Assembly (NCBI RefSeq): GCF_050433445.1
Contig: NZ_JBNPXF010000001.1
Span: 297,362-361,361, forward strand
DNA: 64,000 nucleotides
Direction of reading: 5' to 3'
DNA from: Kroppenstedtia sanguinis
Lineage (GTDB): Bacteria > Bacillota > Bacilli > Thermoactinomycetales > DSM-45169
Shown: positions 33,943 through 41,268 of the stretch, piece after piece
Numbering within the stretch: the stretch's first letter is position 1
How the letters are laid out: the number at the start of each line of letters is the position of its first letter
Notes under the pieces: model-generated
Told to the model about the DNA's origin: nothing
The model's input: only the letters and a program-made list of their open reading frames with translations
The model's database searches: none
Translations under genes and position numbers: made by a program

Positions 33943-33970
33943 ACACAGCGGTTTTCACGCTGTGTTTTTT
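33943..33970 (+). terminator. Terminator after yqeY
   Basis: Stem ACACAGCG/CGCTGTGT with a 7-base loop and six T. Confidence 0.9.
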
Positions 33971-34043
33971 CCATGTTCAGGGTTAAAATAAAAATGTGAA
34001 ACTTTTACCTGACTAAACCGTAGATATGGATGGGGGGGAAAGG

Positions 34044-35402
34044 ATGGAACAGATGAGTCGGGCGGGGTTGCTCCTTTTGCTCTGTTTTATCACCCTCACT
34101 ACGGTGATCCCAGTAGTAGAAGCCGATTCAGATCCGAGTCATAGCCAGGCGGTGTATTGGATTCCCTTGGATCAAGAAGTGGAACAGGGGCTGGCCCGGT
34201 TCCTCGAGCGAGGGTTCCAGGAGGCAGATGAGGCGGGGGCAGAGGCGATCATTCTCGAGATGGATACCCTCGGGGGGGATGTGGAAGCTGCTTTGGAGAT
34301 TGGAAAGCTACTCCGTTCATCCGACATCCCGGTAACGGTATACATCAAAGGGGAGGCGATTTCCGCTGGTTCTTACATCGCCTTGAATGCGGATCAGATC
34401 TTGATGACCCCGGGAAGTGCGATGGGAGCGGCGGAGCCTCGGACCCTCACGGGAGAGAAGGCAGATCCCAAAGCGGTGTCCTTCTGGGCTTCCAATATGC
34501 GTGCAGCGGCGGAAGCCCAGGGCAGGGATCCTGAGATTGCCGCCGGCATGGTGGATCGGAATCTGGAGATCAAAGGGTTGAAGAAAAAAGGGGAACTGGT
34601 CAGCCTCTCCGCCAACCAGGCTGTTCAATGGAAGATGGCGGATCAGATGGTGAAGGGAGATGCGGAGGTACTCCGTTTTGTTGATGCTTCTTCATCGGAT
34701 GTTGTTCGGGTGGATCAGACCTGGAGTGAAAAATTGGCGAGATTCGTTACAAGCCCCTATGTGATTCCGGTCTTGTTCTTGATAGGCTTGGCCGGTCTGG
34801 CCATTGAAATTTTTACCCCTGGATTTGGCCTGCCCGGCTTGATCGGGCTCAGCGCCTTTGGCCTCTATTTCTTCGGTCACTATCTAGCTGGACTGGCCGG
34901 AGTAGAAAACTTTGTCCTGTTTGCTGCGGGTCTCATTCTCTTATTGATTGAAATTTTTGTTCCTGGGTTCGGTATCTTTGGTATCCTTGGCTTAGTGTCC
35001 CTAGCCGTGGCGGTCGTGACCGCTGCCGCCGATCTGGTATTCGGTTTGGCGACTCTCGTGATTGTCTTGCTGTTGACGGTGGTGGGGGTGATCATCGCGA
35101 TCCGTCATTTTGGTCTCAGGGGAGGCTTGAAACGACTCGTCCTCCACTCGGTCCAGGAGAATGCTACAGGATATGTGACCCAACCGGGATACCGGGAGTT
35201 GATGGGCAAACAAGGAAAAGCGCTCAGCCCCCTTCGTCCCTCGGGAACCGCAGCCATCGAAGGATCACGGGTAGACGTAGTGAGTGAAGGAGGATTCATC
35301 CCGCCACACACGCCGGTGAAAGTGGTGGATGTTGAGGGACATCGCGTGGTGGTGCGGGTGCTTTCTGAGTCAGAAAAGGGGACGGAGCCCGAGTCCCGAT
35401 AA
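34044..35402 (+). CDS. yqeZ: NfeD-family membrane serine protease (YqeZ-like)
   Basis: A long-form NfeD protein with 452 residues. It has a signal or anchor segment (about 5-25) and a ClpP-class protease domain with IILEMDTLGGDVEAAL and the likely nucleophile Ser in GEAISAGSYIALNAD. Three to five membrane helices follow (about 235-365), and a C-terminal OB-fold NfeDC domain ends the protein (LMGKQGKALSPLRPSGTA ... RVDVVSEGGFI). Such proteins are encoded next to flotillins and linked to membrane stress resistance; floA is the next gene. The ATG at 34044 has GGGGG upstream; ATG 34026 and 34053 are alternatives. Confidence 0.92.
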   Translation: MEQMSRAGLLLLLCFITLTTVIPVVEADSDPSHSQAVYWIPLDQEVEQGLARFLERGFQEADEAGAEAIILEMDTLGGDVEAALEIGKLLRSSDIPVTVYIKGEAISAGSYIALNADQILMTPGSAMGAAEPRTLTGEKADPKAVSFWASNMRAAAEAQGRDPEIAAGMVDRNLEIKGLKKKGELVSLSANQAVQWKMADQMVKGDAEVLRFVDASSSDVVRVDQTWSEKLARFVTSPYVIPVLFLIGLAGLAIEIFTPGFGLPGLIGLSAFGLYFFGHYLAGLAGVENFVLFAAGLILLLIEIFVPGFGIFGILGLVSLAVAVVTAAADLVFGLATLVIVLLLTVVGVIIAIRHFGLRGGLKRLVLHSVQENATGYVTQPGYRELMGKQGKALSPLRPSGTAAIEGSRVDVVSEGGFIPPHTPVKVVDVEGHRVVVRVLSESEKGTEPESR

Positions 35403-35423
35403 TCAGTTCTAAGGAGGATGTTC

Positions 35424-36395
35424 ATGGAGTTAATAGGGATCTTGTTTATTGCAGTGATCGCCATTGTTGCTCTTTCGATCCTGTTCACCTTTGTACCGGT
35501 GATGTTGTGGATTTCCGCGATGGCGTCAGGGGTTTATGTGGGACTCACCACCCTGATTGGGATGCGTCTGCGGCGTATTGTCCCTTCTCGGATTGTCAAC
35601 CCGCTAATCAAGGCGCGTAAGGCTGGGCTGGATGTCACCATTGAGATGCTGGAAACTCACTACCTAGCCGGTGGGAATGTGGACCGCGTCGTCGACGCTC
35701 TGATCGCTGCCCAACGGGCGGATATCGACCTGATGTTTGAACGGGCTGCTGCCATCGATCTGGCTGGCCGGGATGTGCTGGAAGCCGTTCAGATGAGCGT
35801 CAACCCGAAAGTGATTGAGACTCCGGTGGTGTCCGCCGTCGCTAAAGACGGAATCGAAGTAAAAGTAATCGCCCGAGTGACCGTGCGGGCTAATATCGAT
35901 CGTCTCGTCGGGGGTGCTGGTGAAGAGACGATCATCGCCCGGGTGGGTGAGGGGATCGTCACTACCAACGGTTCCGCCAACAGTCACAAAGAGGTGCTGG
36001 AAAACCCCGATTTGATCTCCAACACTGTATTGGAGAAGGGATTGGATGCCGGTACCGCCTTCGAGATTTTGTCCATCGATATCGCCGATGTGGATGTGGG
36101 TAAAAACATCGGGGCTACACTGCAAACCGACCAAGCGGAAGCCGACAAGAAAATCGCTCAGGCAAAAGCTGAAGAACGGCGGGCGATGGCCGTGGCTGAA
36201 GAGCAAGAGATGAGCGCCCGGGTCGAAGAGATGCGTGCCAAAGTGGTGGAAGCGGAGGCAGAAGTGCCGATGGCAATGGCTGAAGCGCTCCGAAGCGGAA
36301 AACTGGGTGTGATGGACTATTACAATCTACAGAACATCGCAGCTGACACAGATATGCGCAAGTCCATTTCCAAAGGGGACGAGGAAGAGAATTGA
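35424..36395 (+). CDS. floA: Flotillin-like protein FloA
   Basis: An SPFH-domain scaffold protein of functional membrane microdomains. The 323 residues start with a membrane hairpin (about 3-45), followed by RIVNPLIKARKAGLDVTIEMLE, the SPFH-like middle, and an Ala/Glu-rich coiled coil (KKIAQAKAEERRAMAVAEEQEM) typical of FloA (YqfA). ATG 35424 lies 6 bases after AGGAGG; an earlier in-frame ATG at 35418 overlaps this ribosome site and is not used. It is probably cotranscribed with yqeZ and the following small membrane protein. Confidence 0.96.
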   Translation: MELIGILFIAVIAIVALSILFTFVPVMLWISAMASGVYVGLTTLIGMRLRRIVPSRIVNPLIKARKAGLDVTIEMLETHYLAGGNVDRVVDALIAAQRADIDLMFERAAAIDLAGRDVLEAVQMSVNPKVIETPVVSAVAKDGIEVKVIARVTVRANIDRLVGGAGEETIIARVGEGIVTTNGSANSHKEVLENPDLISNTVLEKGLDAGTAFEILSIDIADVDVGKNIGATLQTDQAEADKKIAQAKAEERRAMAVAEEQEMSARVEEMRAKVVEAEAEVPMAMAEALRSGKLGVMDYYNLQNIAADTDMRKSISKGDEEEN

Positions 36396-36435
36396 TCGGT
36401 CGCCATTGGGGTGATCACCGGGAGGAGGTGTTCTG

Positions 36436-36855
36436 ATGGAGCTTTTGGAGATCCTGTTTTCCAATGGAATTGTGACCGTCCTGTTGATCTACTTGGTCTT
36501 GGCTGGGCTGTCACGTCTGTTTCGGCGAGGAGGCGACAAAGGCGAGGAGGCCCGTCGCTCACCTGAGTCTCCGACCTCTCCAGATGAACCTCGGAAGCGG
36601 AAGCAACAGATGGAAAAGGGACCTTCTATCATCGAAGCCAAGGAGCGACTCATTCCAGAGGAGAAGAGTGGCACTCCCACGATCCGGATAGAATCGGATC
36701 CACCGATACCCGTCAAAAAGAAAACCGTCCCATCCCACCCGCTCATCTCTGATATCAATCAGAGAAGTATGAAGCAGGCGATCATCATGAAAGAAGTTTT
36801 GGATGGCCCGCGGTTCCGCCGTGGGGGAAACAGACGAGGTCCTCTCGGCAGATAA
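36436..36855 (+). CDS. Membrane-anchored unknown protein downstream of floA
   Basis: Not recognised. A 139-residue protein with one N-terminal membrane helix (about 9-27, FSNGIVTVLLIYLVLAGL) followed by a long charged, Pro-rich and probably disordered cytoplasmic region and a basic end (GPRFRRGGNRRGPLGR). GGGAGGAGG lies upstream of the ATG. It occupies the place of B. subtilis yqfB but no clear similarity is seen. Its position 40 bases after floA and before a terminator suggests that it belongs to the NfeD/flotillin operon. Confidence 0.7.
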   Translation: MELLEILFSNGIVTVLLIYLVLAGLSRLFRRGGDKGEEARRSPESPTSPDEPRKRKQQMEKGPSIIEAKERLIPEEKSGTPTIRIESDPPIPVKKKTVPSHPLISDINQRSMKQAIIMKEVLDGPRFRRGGNRRGPLGR

Positions 36856-36864
36856 CTTGATCGA

Positions 36865-36892
36865 GCCCTTTCCCGAAGGAAAGGGCTTTTTT
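36865..36892 (+). terminator. Terminator of the yqeZ-floA operon
   Basis: Perfect 9-bp stem GCCCTTTCC/GGAAAGGGC with loop CGAA and six T. Confidence 0.95.
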
Positions 36893-36974
36893 GTGCTTTT
36901 TATGAATGCTCCCTCTCACGGCAGGTGTTTTTTGCATAGACTGATCCCGTACAATTTGGAGAGGGGGGAGAGGA

Positions 36975-37151
36975 TTGTATCCCTATTTTCAACAACATTT
37001 TCAGCGGAGTATGCAGACACCGATGCCTGCCCAGACACAAATGCTTCCGGAAGCGGTCAAACAGATGATGGCTGAACACCTCCGGTTGATGAAAGAGATC
37101 AACCGGAAAGTAGGCCTGATTGAAGAACAGTTGCGCCGGGAAAAGGGTTAG
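36975..37151 (+). CDS. Small unknown protein, 58 residues
   Basis: Not recognised. A TTG start at 36975 is preceded by GGGGGGAG; translation gives MYPYFQQHFQRSMQTPMP, then a Gln/Met-rich middle and a helical basic end (HLRLMKEINRKVGLIEEQ). TACAAT at 36950-36955 could be a -10. The Tyr-Pro-Tyr-Phe-Gln start is reminiscent of small spore or coat-associated peptides, but this is only an impression. It is the last apparently intact gene before the accessory island. Confidence 0.5.
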   Translation: MYPYFQQHFQRSMQTPMPAQTQMLPEAVKQMMAEHLRLMKEINRKVGLIEEQLRREKG

Positions 37152-37316
37152 AGGGCATTACAACAATAAACCCGCCTGAGTCTGGAATGAACTGCTTTTG
37201 AGCAAAAAAGGGTATTTTTTCACAGTGCTGTTGATTAACCACAAAATGGATGATGGGAACGAAATGATCCTTTCGCTCTCCCATTGCCTCATCGTAAAAT
37301 ATCGCTTGTGGGGACA

Positions 37317-37381
37317 GGGATGGTGGGACGGCTACGATCTCTTGCAAAGAACGCAAAGGCTCTTCACCGTCCCACCATCCC
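37317..37381 (+). repeat. Perfect 15-bp inverted repeat
   Basis: GGGATGGTGGGACGG and its exact complement CCGTCCCACCATCCC, separated by 35 bases. Sits in the centre of the MITE-like element and is not followed by a T-run. Confidence 0.85.
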
Positions 37382-37396
37382 GACCTGATTTCCAAC

Positions 37397-37424
37397 CTAA
37401 AATATGGCTCATCAACACGCCTGA
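37397..37424 (-). repeat. Dispersed IS-end-like sequence, copy 1
   Basis: On the minus strand TCAGGCGTGTTGATGAGCCA followed by TATTTTAG; nearly the same as the sequences at 40249 and 63909. Confidence 0.7.
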
Positions 37425-37568
37425 TTTTTTCACAACCTCCCGAGGAGGCACTCGATTACCAATTATCAGAAATATGGTTGTTCCGGATTTAGATCAAAAT
37501 CGCTGTAACAGCGCGAGAAAATACAAGGAGGAGGAAATAAATAAGAGGTACGAAGGCATCATAACAAG

Positions 37569-38663
37569 CCTGTCGATTAGCCATAAAGATGATGGGATGC
37601 TCGTAACAAATCGAACAAGGAAAGCACCCATTCCGGGTGAAGTTGAAAGTTCCATAGATCACGCATGAAATCCAGCATGGAAACAGATTGGAAGCGACGG
37701 GGTTTCTTCCAGTTATAAAACATATGAAGCAAAACATAGGCAATACAGGAACCAAACAGTTGGTCATAAACCGCATTCTCCGTCGTCCAAAACAGAGTCG
37801 AGACATTCAGGTGTTGCTTAAGCCAACAAGGAAAAACCTCCACTTGCCAGCGGGAATGGTACAGATCGGCAATCACCTCGGATCTACACAGATCAGATTC
37901 GTCACGATGTGGATGGCCTTTCCTTGATCATTGTGAAAGGAAACGATCCGAGACGGACGGGAGATCCCTTGAAGAGTGGCCGCGATGTCCTGAAATACAG
38001 GGGACGTTGGGGTGAGTCAAGGGTTGTACGTGAGTGATTTTCATATTTTTGCGTAAACGCACAACAAAGAAGACCCGCTGGTCATCCCTCTTTTCTAACC
38101 GTTTGCCATGAATGTATCTTCGATCTTGAACCACCACGTGGTGGGGCTCTTGCAACAGGGCTTGGGCCGCAGAGAATCGTGTATCCGGGCCGTGGAAGCC
38201 TCTGCTTGTAACAGGGATGGATCCGCTGTATTGAGCCGGACGTGTAACTTCACCCCCACTTAATCTCTTCGAAAATAAGCCCAAGGGAGTCGCCCCTTTC
38301 TGACCGTGATCGTAGTAGAATCGAGGGCTTCAATGGGAAACGGAATCGAAAGGGTCGCTGAATGAGGGTACGGAGGACCTCTTGCATCATCTCAAAAGGT
38401 ACTTCTCTCGCTTTCTTCGCCAAGGTGGAATGATCCACTGAAGGAAGTCCGGTGCAGATTGGAAGTTGTTTTTAGCTATACCGGAATCCTGTCCATTGTC
38501 CGATGGCAGCCGCGACCCACAAGTCATAGGAGGAAAATTTACGTGCGGCATCCTGGTATTCATTAACCCGGGCCAACTCGGCCCATTCATCACAGCTATA
38601 GAGGGATTGCAGAAGATCGAAAAGTAGGGTATTCTGCTTCAAATATTTGGCTAATCGACAGCG
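37569..38663 (-). mobile_element. Decayed IS4-family insertion sequence
   Basis: An element of about 1.1 kb carrying a broken transposase on the minus strand. Candidate terminal inverted repeats share the core TGTCGATTAGCCA at 37571-37583 (plus strand) and 38648-38660 (minus strand). The transposase stop codon falls inside the left repeat, as in many insertion sequences. No target-site duplication could be established by eye. Confidence 0.6.
37577..38640 (-). pseudogene. IS4-family transposase, frameshifted remnant
   Basis: A DDE-type transposase no longer readable as one protein. In the N-terminal part a frame reads SLYSCDEWAELARVNEYQ and SSYDLWVAAAIGQWTGF before an in-frame stop near 38483. 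The middle carries RPFRFRFPLKPSIL and DRRYIHGKRLEKRDDQRVFF in different frames. The C-terminal 100 residues contain LYHSRWQVEVFPCWLKQHLN, the Y-x2-RWxVE-xF-x3-K/L pattern of the IS4 catalytic Glu. At least three frame changes or stops separate these pieces, so the gene is dead. Confidence 0.8.
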
Positions 38664-38808
38664 CTGATGTAAGGCAATTCTTTATCGGTTAATAAGGTTC
38701 TCGTAAGACTAAAAGCGAATCACCACCCATGGGTGGCACCGACTTATTGAAACGGAAGAATTGAGACACATAAAGTGTCGATGATTAAACCGAATTGGAT
38801 TAGTTGGA
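38664..38808 (+). other. Sequence between IS remnant and intron domain V
   Basis: No gene. It may be what is left of the group II intron upstream of domain V (domain IV base), cut off by the insertion sequence; includes the small palindrome CCACCCATGGGTGG. Confidence 0.4.
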
Positions 38809-38892
38809 ACGCCGTATGAGGTGAAAGTCTCATGTACGGTGTGAACGAGGGGGAAAAGGGGGCGATAATGTCAAACCCTTACCTATTCTTAT
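38809..38892 (+). ncRNA. Group II intron 3' end: domains V and VI
   Basis: Bases 38809-38842 are 34 nt long, exactly domain V size, and fold as a hairpin: an 8-bp lower stem ACGCCGTA/TACGGTGT including one G-U pair, a two-base bulge, and an upper stem closed by a GAAA tetraloop. The catalytic triad position reads CGC instead of the commoner AGC, with its partner changed to keep pairing. A domain VI-like helix (AAGGG/CCCTT) and the 3' end TTACCTATTCTTAT follow. No reverse transcriptase or domain I is visible, so this is a truncated relic. Confidence 0.75.
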
Positions 38893-38967
38893 GAATAACT
38901 TTAAAATAAAACTTTACCGAAGCTGTTTGCCGAAAAATAATGATTATATTATGAATTTTTAAAATGT

Positions 38968-38997
38968 TTGACAGACCTTACGATAAAGAGGGAGAAT
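38968..38997 (+). promoter_or_regulatory. Candidate promoter of the SDR gene
   Basis: TTGACA at 38968-38973 with GAGAAT at 18-base spacing; the -10 is weak. The ATG lies about 135 bases downstream. Confidence 0.35.
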
Positions 38998-39130
38998 AGA
39001 AATAGATACAAAAGGCTAGTCTTACTAAGGAAGGCATGCCTAAACTAAAGGGTAAGGCAGTGTGGCGCAAGAATCAGAGAAGCTATGGGTTCCTGAAATG
39101 GAGACGAAGTTGCCAATTGGGAGGTTTATT

Positions 39131-39901
39131 ATGGGACAATTAGATGGAAAAGTAGCTGTGATTACCGGTGGAAGTGGTGGCATTGGGAAGGAAACGGCCA
39201 AGCGATTTTTAAAAGAAGGGGCAAAGGTTTCACTCGTTGATGTGAACGAGGAGGCTCTTAACGAAGCAAAATCGGAACTTGAATCCTTTGGTGAGGTAGT
39301 GGCAATCAAAGCCGACGTTTCCAACGAATCAGATGTAAAAAACTATGTACAAAAGACGTTGGATCAATTCGGTACGATCGATGTGTTCTTCAATAACGCA
39401 GGGATTGAAGGTAAAGTAGCTCCCATCACGGAACAAAAGGTGGAGGACTTTGACCAGGTCCTTAACGTAAATGTTCGAGGCGTGTTCCTAGGGTTAAAAC
39501 ATGTTTTACCTGTCATGATGAATAACAAAAACGGAAGCATTATCAACACTTCTTCTGTGGCCGGCCTCGCTGGATCCCCGGGTGTTGCACCTTACGTCAC
39601 ATCCAAACACGGCGTTGTGGGGCTTACAAAAGTTGCTGCTCTCGAGGCGGCCTCAACTAATGTTCGAGTCAATTCTATTCACCCGGCTCCAGTAAACACA
39701 AGAATGATGCGCTCCCTTGAAAAAGGCTTTAATCCGGAAAATGCTGAAGCTGCCAAGGAGGAACAGACGGCTTCCATTCCATTAAATCGGTATGGTGAAA
39801 CGGAGGATATTACTAACCTCGTGTTATTCTTGGCTTCCGATGAAAGCAAGTTTATCACCGGCGGTCAATATCGTGTCGATGGTGGTATGGGTGCAAGTTA
39901 G
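39131..39901 (+). CDS. Short-chain dehydrogenase/reductase
   Basis: A classical SDR oxidoreductase of 256 residues using NAD(P) for alcohol/ketone interconversion; the substrate is unknown. The cofactor motif is TGGSGGIG (residues 12-19), with Asp 37 in LVDVNE suggesting NAD preference. NNAG is at 88-91 and the catalytic Ser/Tyr/Lys sit in NTSSVAG and YVTSKHG (Tyr 155, Lys 159); YRVDGGMGAS closes the protein. ATG 39131 is 6 bases after GGGAGG; an upstream in-frame GTG at 39062 has no family-like sequence. The gene is AT-richer than its neighbours and lies among mobile-element remains, so it was probably acquired horizontally. Confidence 0.93.
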   Translation: MGQLDGKVAVITGGSGGIGKETAKRFLKEGAKVSLVDVNEEALNEAKSELESFGEVVAIKADVSNESDVKNYVQKTLDQFGTIDVFFNNAGIEGKVAPITEQKVEDFDQVLNVNVRGVFLGLKHVLPVMMNNKNGSIINTSSVAGLAGSPGVAPYVTSKHGVVGLTKVAALEAASTNVRVNSIHPAPVNTRMMRSLEKGFNPENAEAAKEEQTASIPLNRYGETEDITNLVLFLASDESKFITGGQYRVDGGMGAS

Positions 39902-39920
39902 GATGCAGTGTGAAACAATG

Positions 39921-39970
39921 ACAGCCGTGAACCTGCATGATGGCAGGGGTCCACGGCTGTTTTTGTTTGT
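39921..39970 (+). terminator. Terminator after the SDR gene
   Basis: Perfect 9-bp stem ACAGCCGTG/CACGGCTGT with an inner CTGC/GCAG pair, then a T-rich tract. Confidence 0.88.
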
Positions 39971-40586
39971 AAAAAAAGTTGTAGGTTATAGTTAGACTAT
40001 TTTGATCTCCCCTAATATCCCAGCGATCTGTATTTTTTACTGATGCCGAATGCTTTGCCGATATCGGCAAGCACCTCATCTTCATAATCAAAAAGATAAT
40101 AACTTTGCTGAATATGACTACAGGACGCCTGTCGATAATTTAAAGGCTCTACACCATTAGTGCTTGATTTCCCGAACTTGTTTGCTACTAGCAAAACAGT
40201 CTAGAATGGATGTCGGCGCTTTACTTGATGGTCGAAACAGCCGTCAAACCAGGCGTGTTGATTAACCAAAATAAGTATAATACTGACGAGTTCGTCGAAG
40301 GGAATCAAACAATAGAAGAACCCCATTCAGCAGGTGTGGCTACCGTCAGTTTTTCCCCTTGCCTGATGGTCAGATGCGGAGAGGATAGTCAACGCTCCTT
40401 TGTTGGATGGCATCGAATCGTGGTAGCACAGGATCTCGTCACTTGAAATAGGGCTGATCCACACGCCCACCTGTGATAAAACCACATCCTGCCGAGCAGT
40501 CCTTCTTGGTTCCACTTTCCTTGGAAACAAGTATGCCTCATGCTTTCCTCCATTCCAAACAGACTAGGACTTATAAGGAGGTGAGC
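39971..40586. other. Gene-poor stretch at the right end of the island
   Basis: No convincing intact gene. A minus-strand frame of 60 codons (40012-40194) reads plausibly (DYEDEVLADIGKAFGISKKY) but has no recognised relative and no good ribosome site; it could be a gene fragment. One copy of the IS-end-like sequence lies at 40249-40276. Confidence 0.5.
40249..40276 (+). repeat. Dispersed IS-end-like sequence, copy 2
   Basis: AGGCGTGTTGATTAACCA with flanking similarity to the copies at 37397 and 63909. Confidence 0.65.
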
Positions 40587-40590
40587 ATGA

Positions 40591-40788
40591 ATGGGGCGCA
40601 CCCGTAGTAGCAACCGACTGTTGGTACCTGGCTCGGCTGCCGTGTTGCAACAGTACAAAGAAGAGATCGCCTCGGAATTTGGTGTTCAGCTGGGGGAATC
40701 GACCTCAGCTCGGGCCAATGGTTCTGTGGGAGGAGAGATCACGAAACGATTGGTCAGTCAAGCCCAACAGCAACAATCAGGCGAATAA
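40591..40788 (+). CDS. Alpha/beta-type small acid-soluble spore protein
   Basis: A 65-residue DNA-coating protein of the dormant spore, protecting DNA and serving as an amino acid store on germination. It has the GPR cleavage context EEIASEFGVQLG and the conserved C-terminal segment ANGSVGGEITKRLVSQAQ. The N-terminal part LVPGSAAVLQQYKEEIA matches the first helix. AAGGAGGTG lies 7 bases before the ATG. The cognate protease gene gpr is at 11.6 kb. Forespore sigma-G control is expected from the family; no clear consensus promoter was found. A strong terminator follows. Confidence 0.95.
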   Translation: MGRTRSSNRLLVPGSAAVLQQYKEEIASEFGVQLGESTSARANGSVGGEITKRLVSQAQQQQSGE

Positions 40789-40822
40789 TCGGAAAAAGGA
40801 ATCATCCAGAGTGATCCTTGAT

Positions 40823-40851
40823 GATGCGGTTGAAAGCCGCATCGTTTTTTT
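40823..40851 (+). terminator. Terminator after the SASP gene
   Basis: Stem GATGCGG/CCGCATC with a 7-base loop, then seven T. Confidence 0.92.
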
Positions 40852-40975
40852 ATGAGGACGTACACGACAAGTGCGGATCTCTCATAAACTTCATCGACTC
40901 CATTTTTTTCGGACTTGTCTCATATTCTTGATTCGGCGGGCATATGGCTATTTTAGAAGATGGAGGGCATGTGCC

Positions 40976-41254
40976 ATGGGGAAACTGGGCAGCAAGATGA
41001 AGAGAGTGGCTGCAGATTGGCTGGATTTACCCCGGGATGTGGCGGGGAATCTGCCGCGGGTGACCTGGGTCGGGCCCTATCGAGTTCACGTGGAAAACCA
41101 TCAAGGCGTGGAACATTTCAGTGAGGAGGAGCTGCGGATGCGAACTCAGAAGGGATTGTTGGCCATCCGCGGCAAAAAGTTGGTCATCCATGCGATTTAC
41201 TCAGACGAAGTATGGGTAGAGGGGGAAATCTCAGAGGTGAAGTATCTGGGCTGA
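40976..41254 (+). CDS. yqfC: Sporulation protein YqfC
   Basis: A 92-residue YabP/YqfC-family protein produced in the mother cell; it is a paralogue of the spore-coat-related YabP. The start MGKLGSKMKRVAADWLDLPRDVAG and the beta-rich body (YRVHVENHQGVEHFSEEELR, GLLAIRGKKLVIHAIYSDEV) are typical. ATG 40976 is 8 bases after GGAGGG; a longer reading upstream is not family-like. It is 14 bases from yqfD, matching the B. subtilis order yqfC-yqfD-phoH. Confidence 0.94.
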   Translation: MGKLGSKMKRVAADWLDLPRDVAGNLPRVTWVGPYRVHVENHQGVEHFSEEELRMRTQKGLLAIRGKKLVIHAIYSDEVWVEGEISEVKYLG

Positions 41255-41268
41255 AGGGGAGTGGACCT

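Larger units (their letters stand above)
37208..37424 (+). mobile_element. MITE-like palindromic element
   Basis: A stretch of about 217 bases bounded by inversely oriented related ends: GCTGTTGATTAACCA near 37212 and, on the minus strand, GGCGTGTTGATGAGCCA near 37406-37422. Inside is a perfect 15-bp inverted repeat (37317-37331 with 37367-37381). No credible protein gene is present. The ends resemble those of the neighbouring IS remnant. Confidence 0.5.

Noticed and set aside
39855..40091. 78-codon minus-strand frame at the SDR 3' end
   Set aside because: Covers the SDR stop and terminator and overlaps another minus-strand frame; no support for translation.
40389..40658. 89-codon minus-strand frame overlapping the SASP gene
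   Set aside because: It reads antisense through the SASP start and ribosome site; Cys-rich composition looks accidental.
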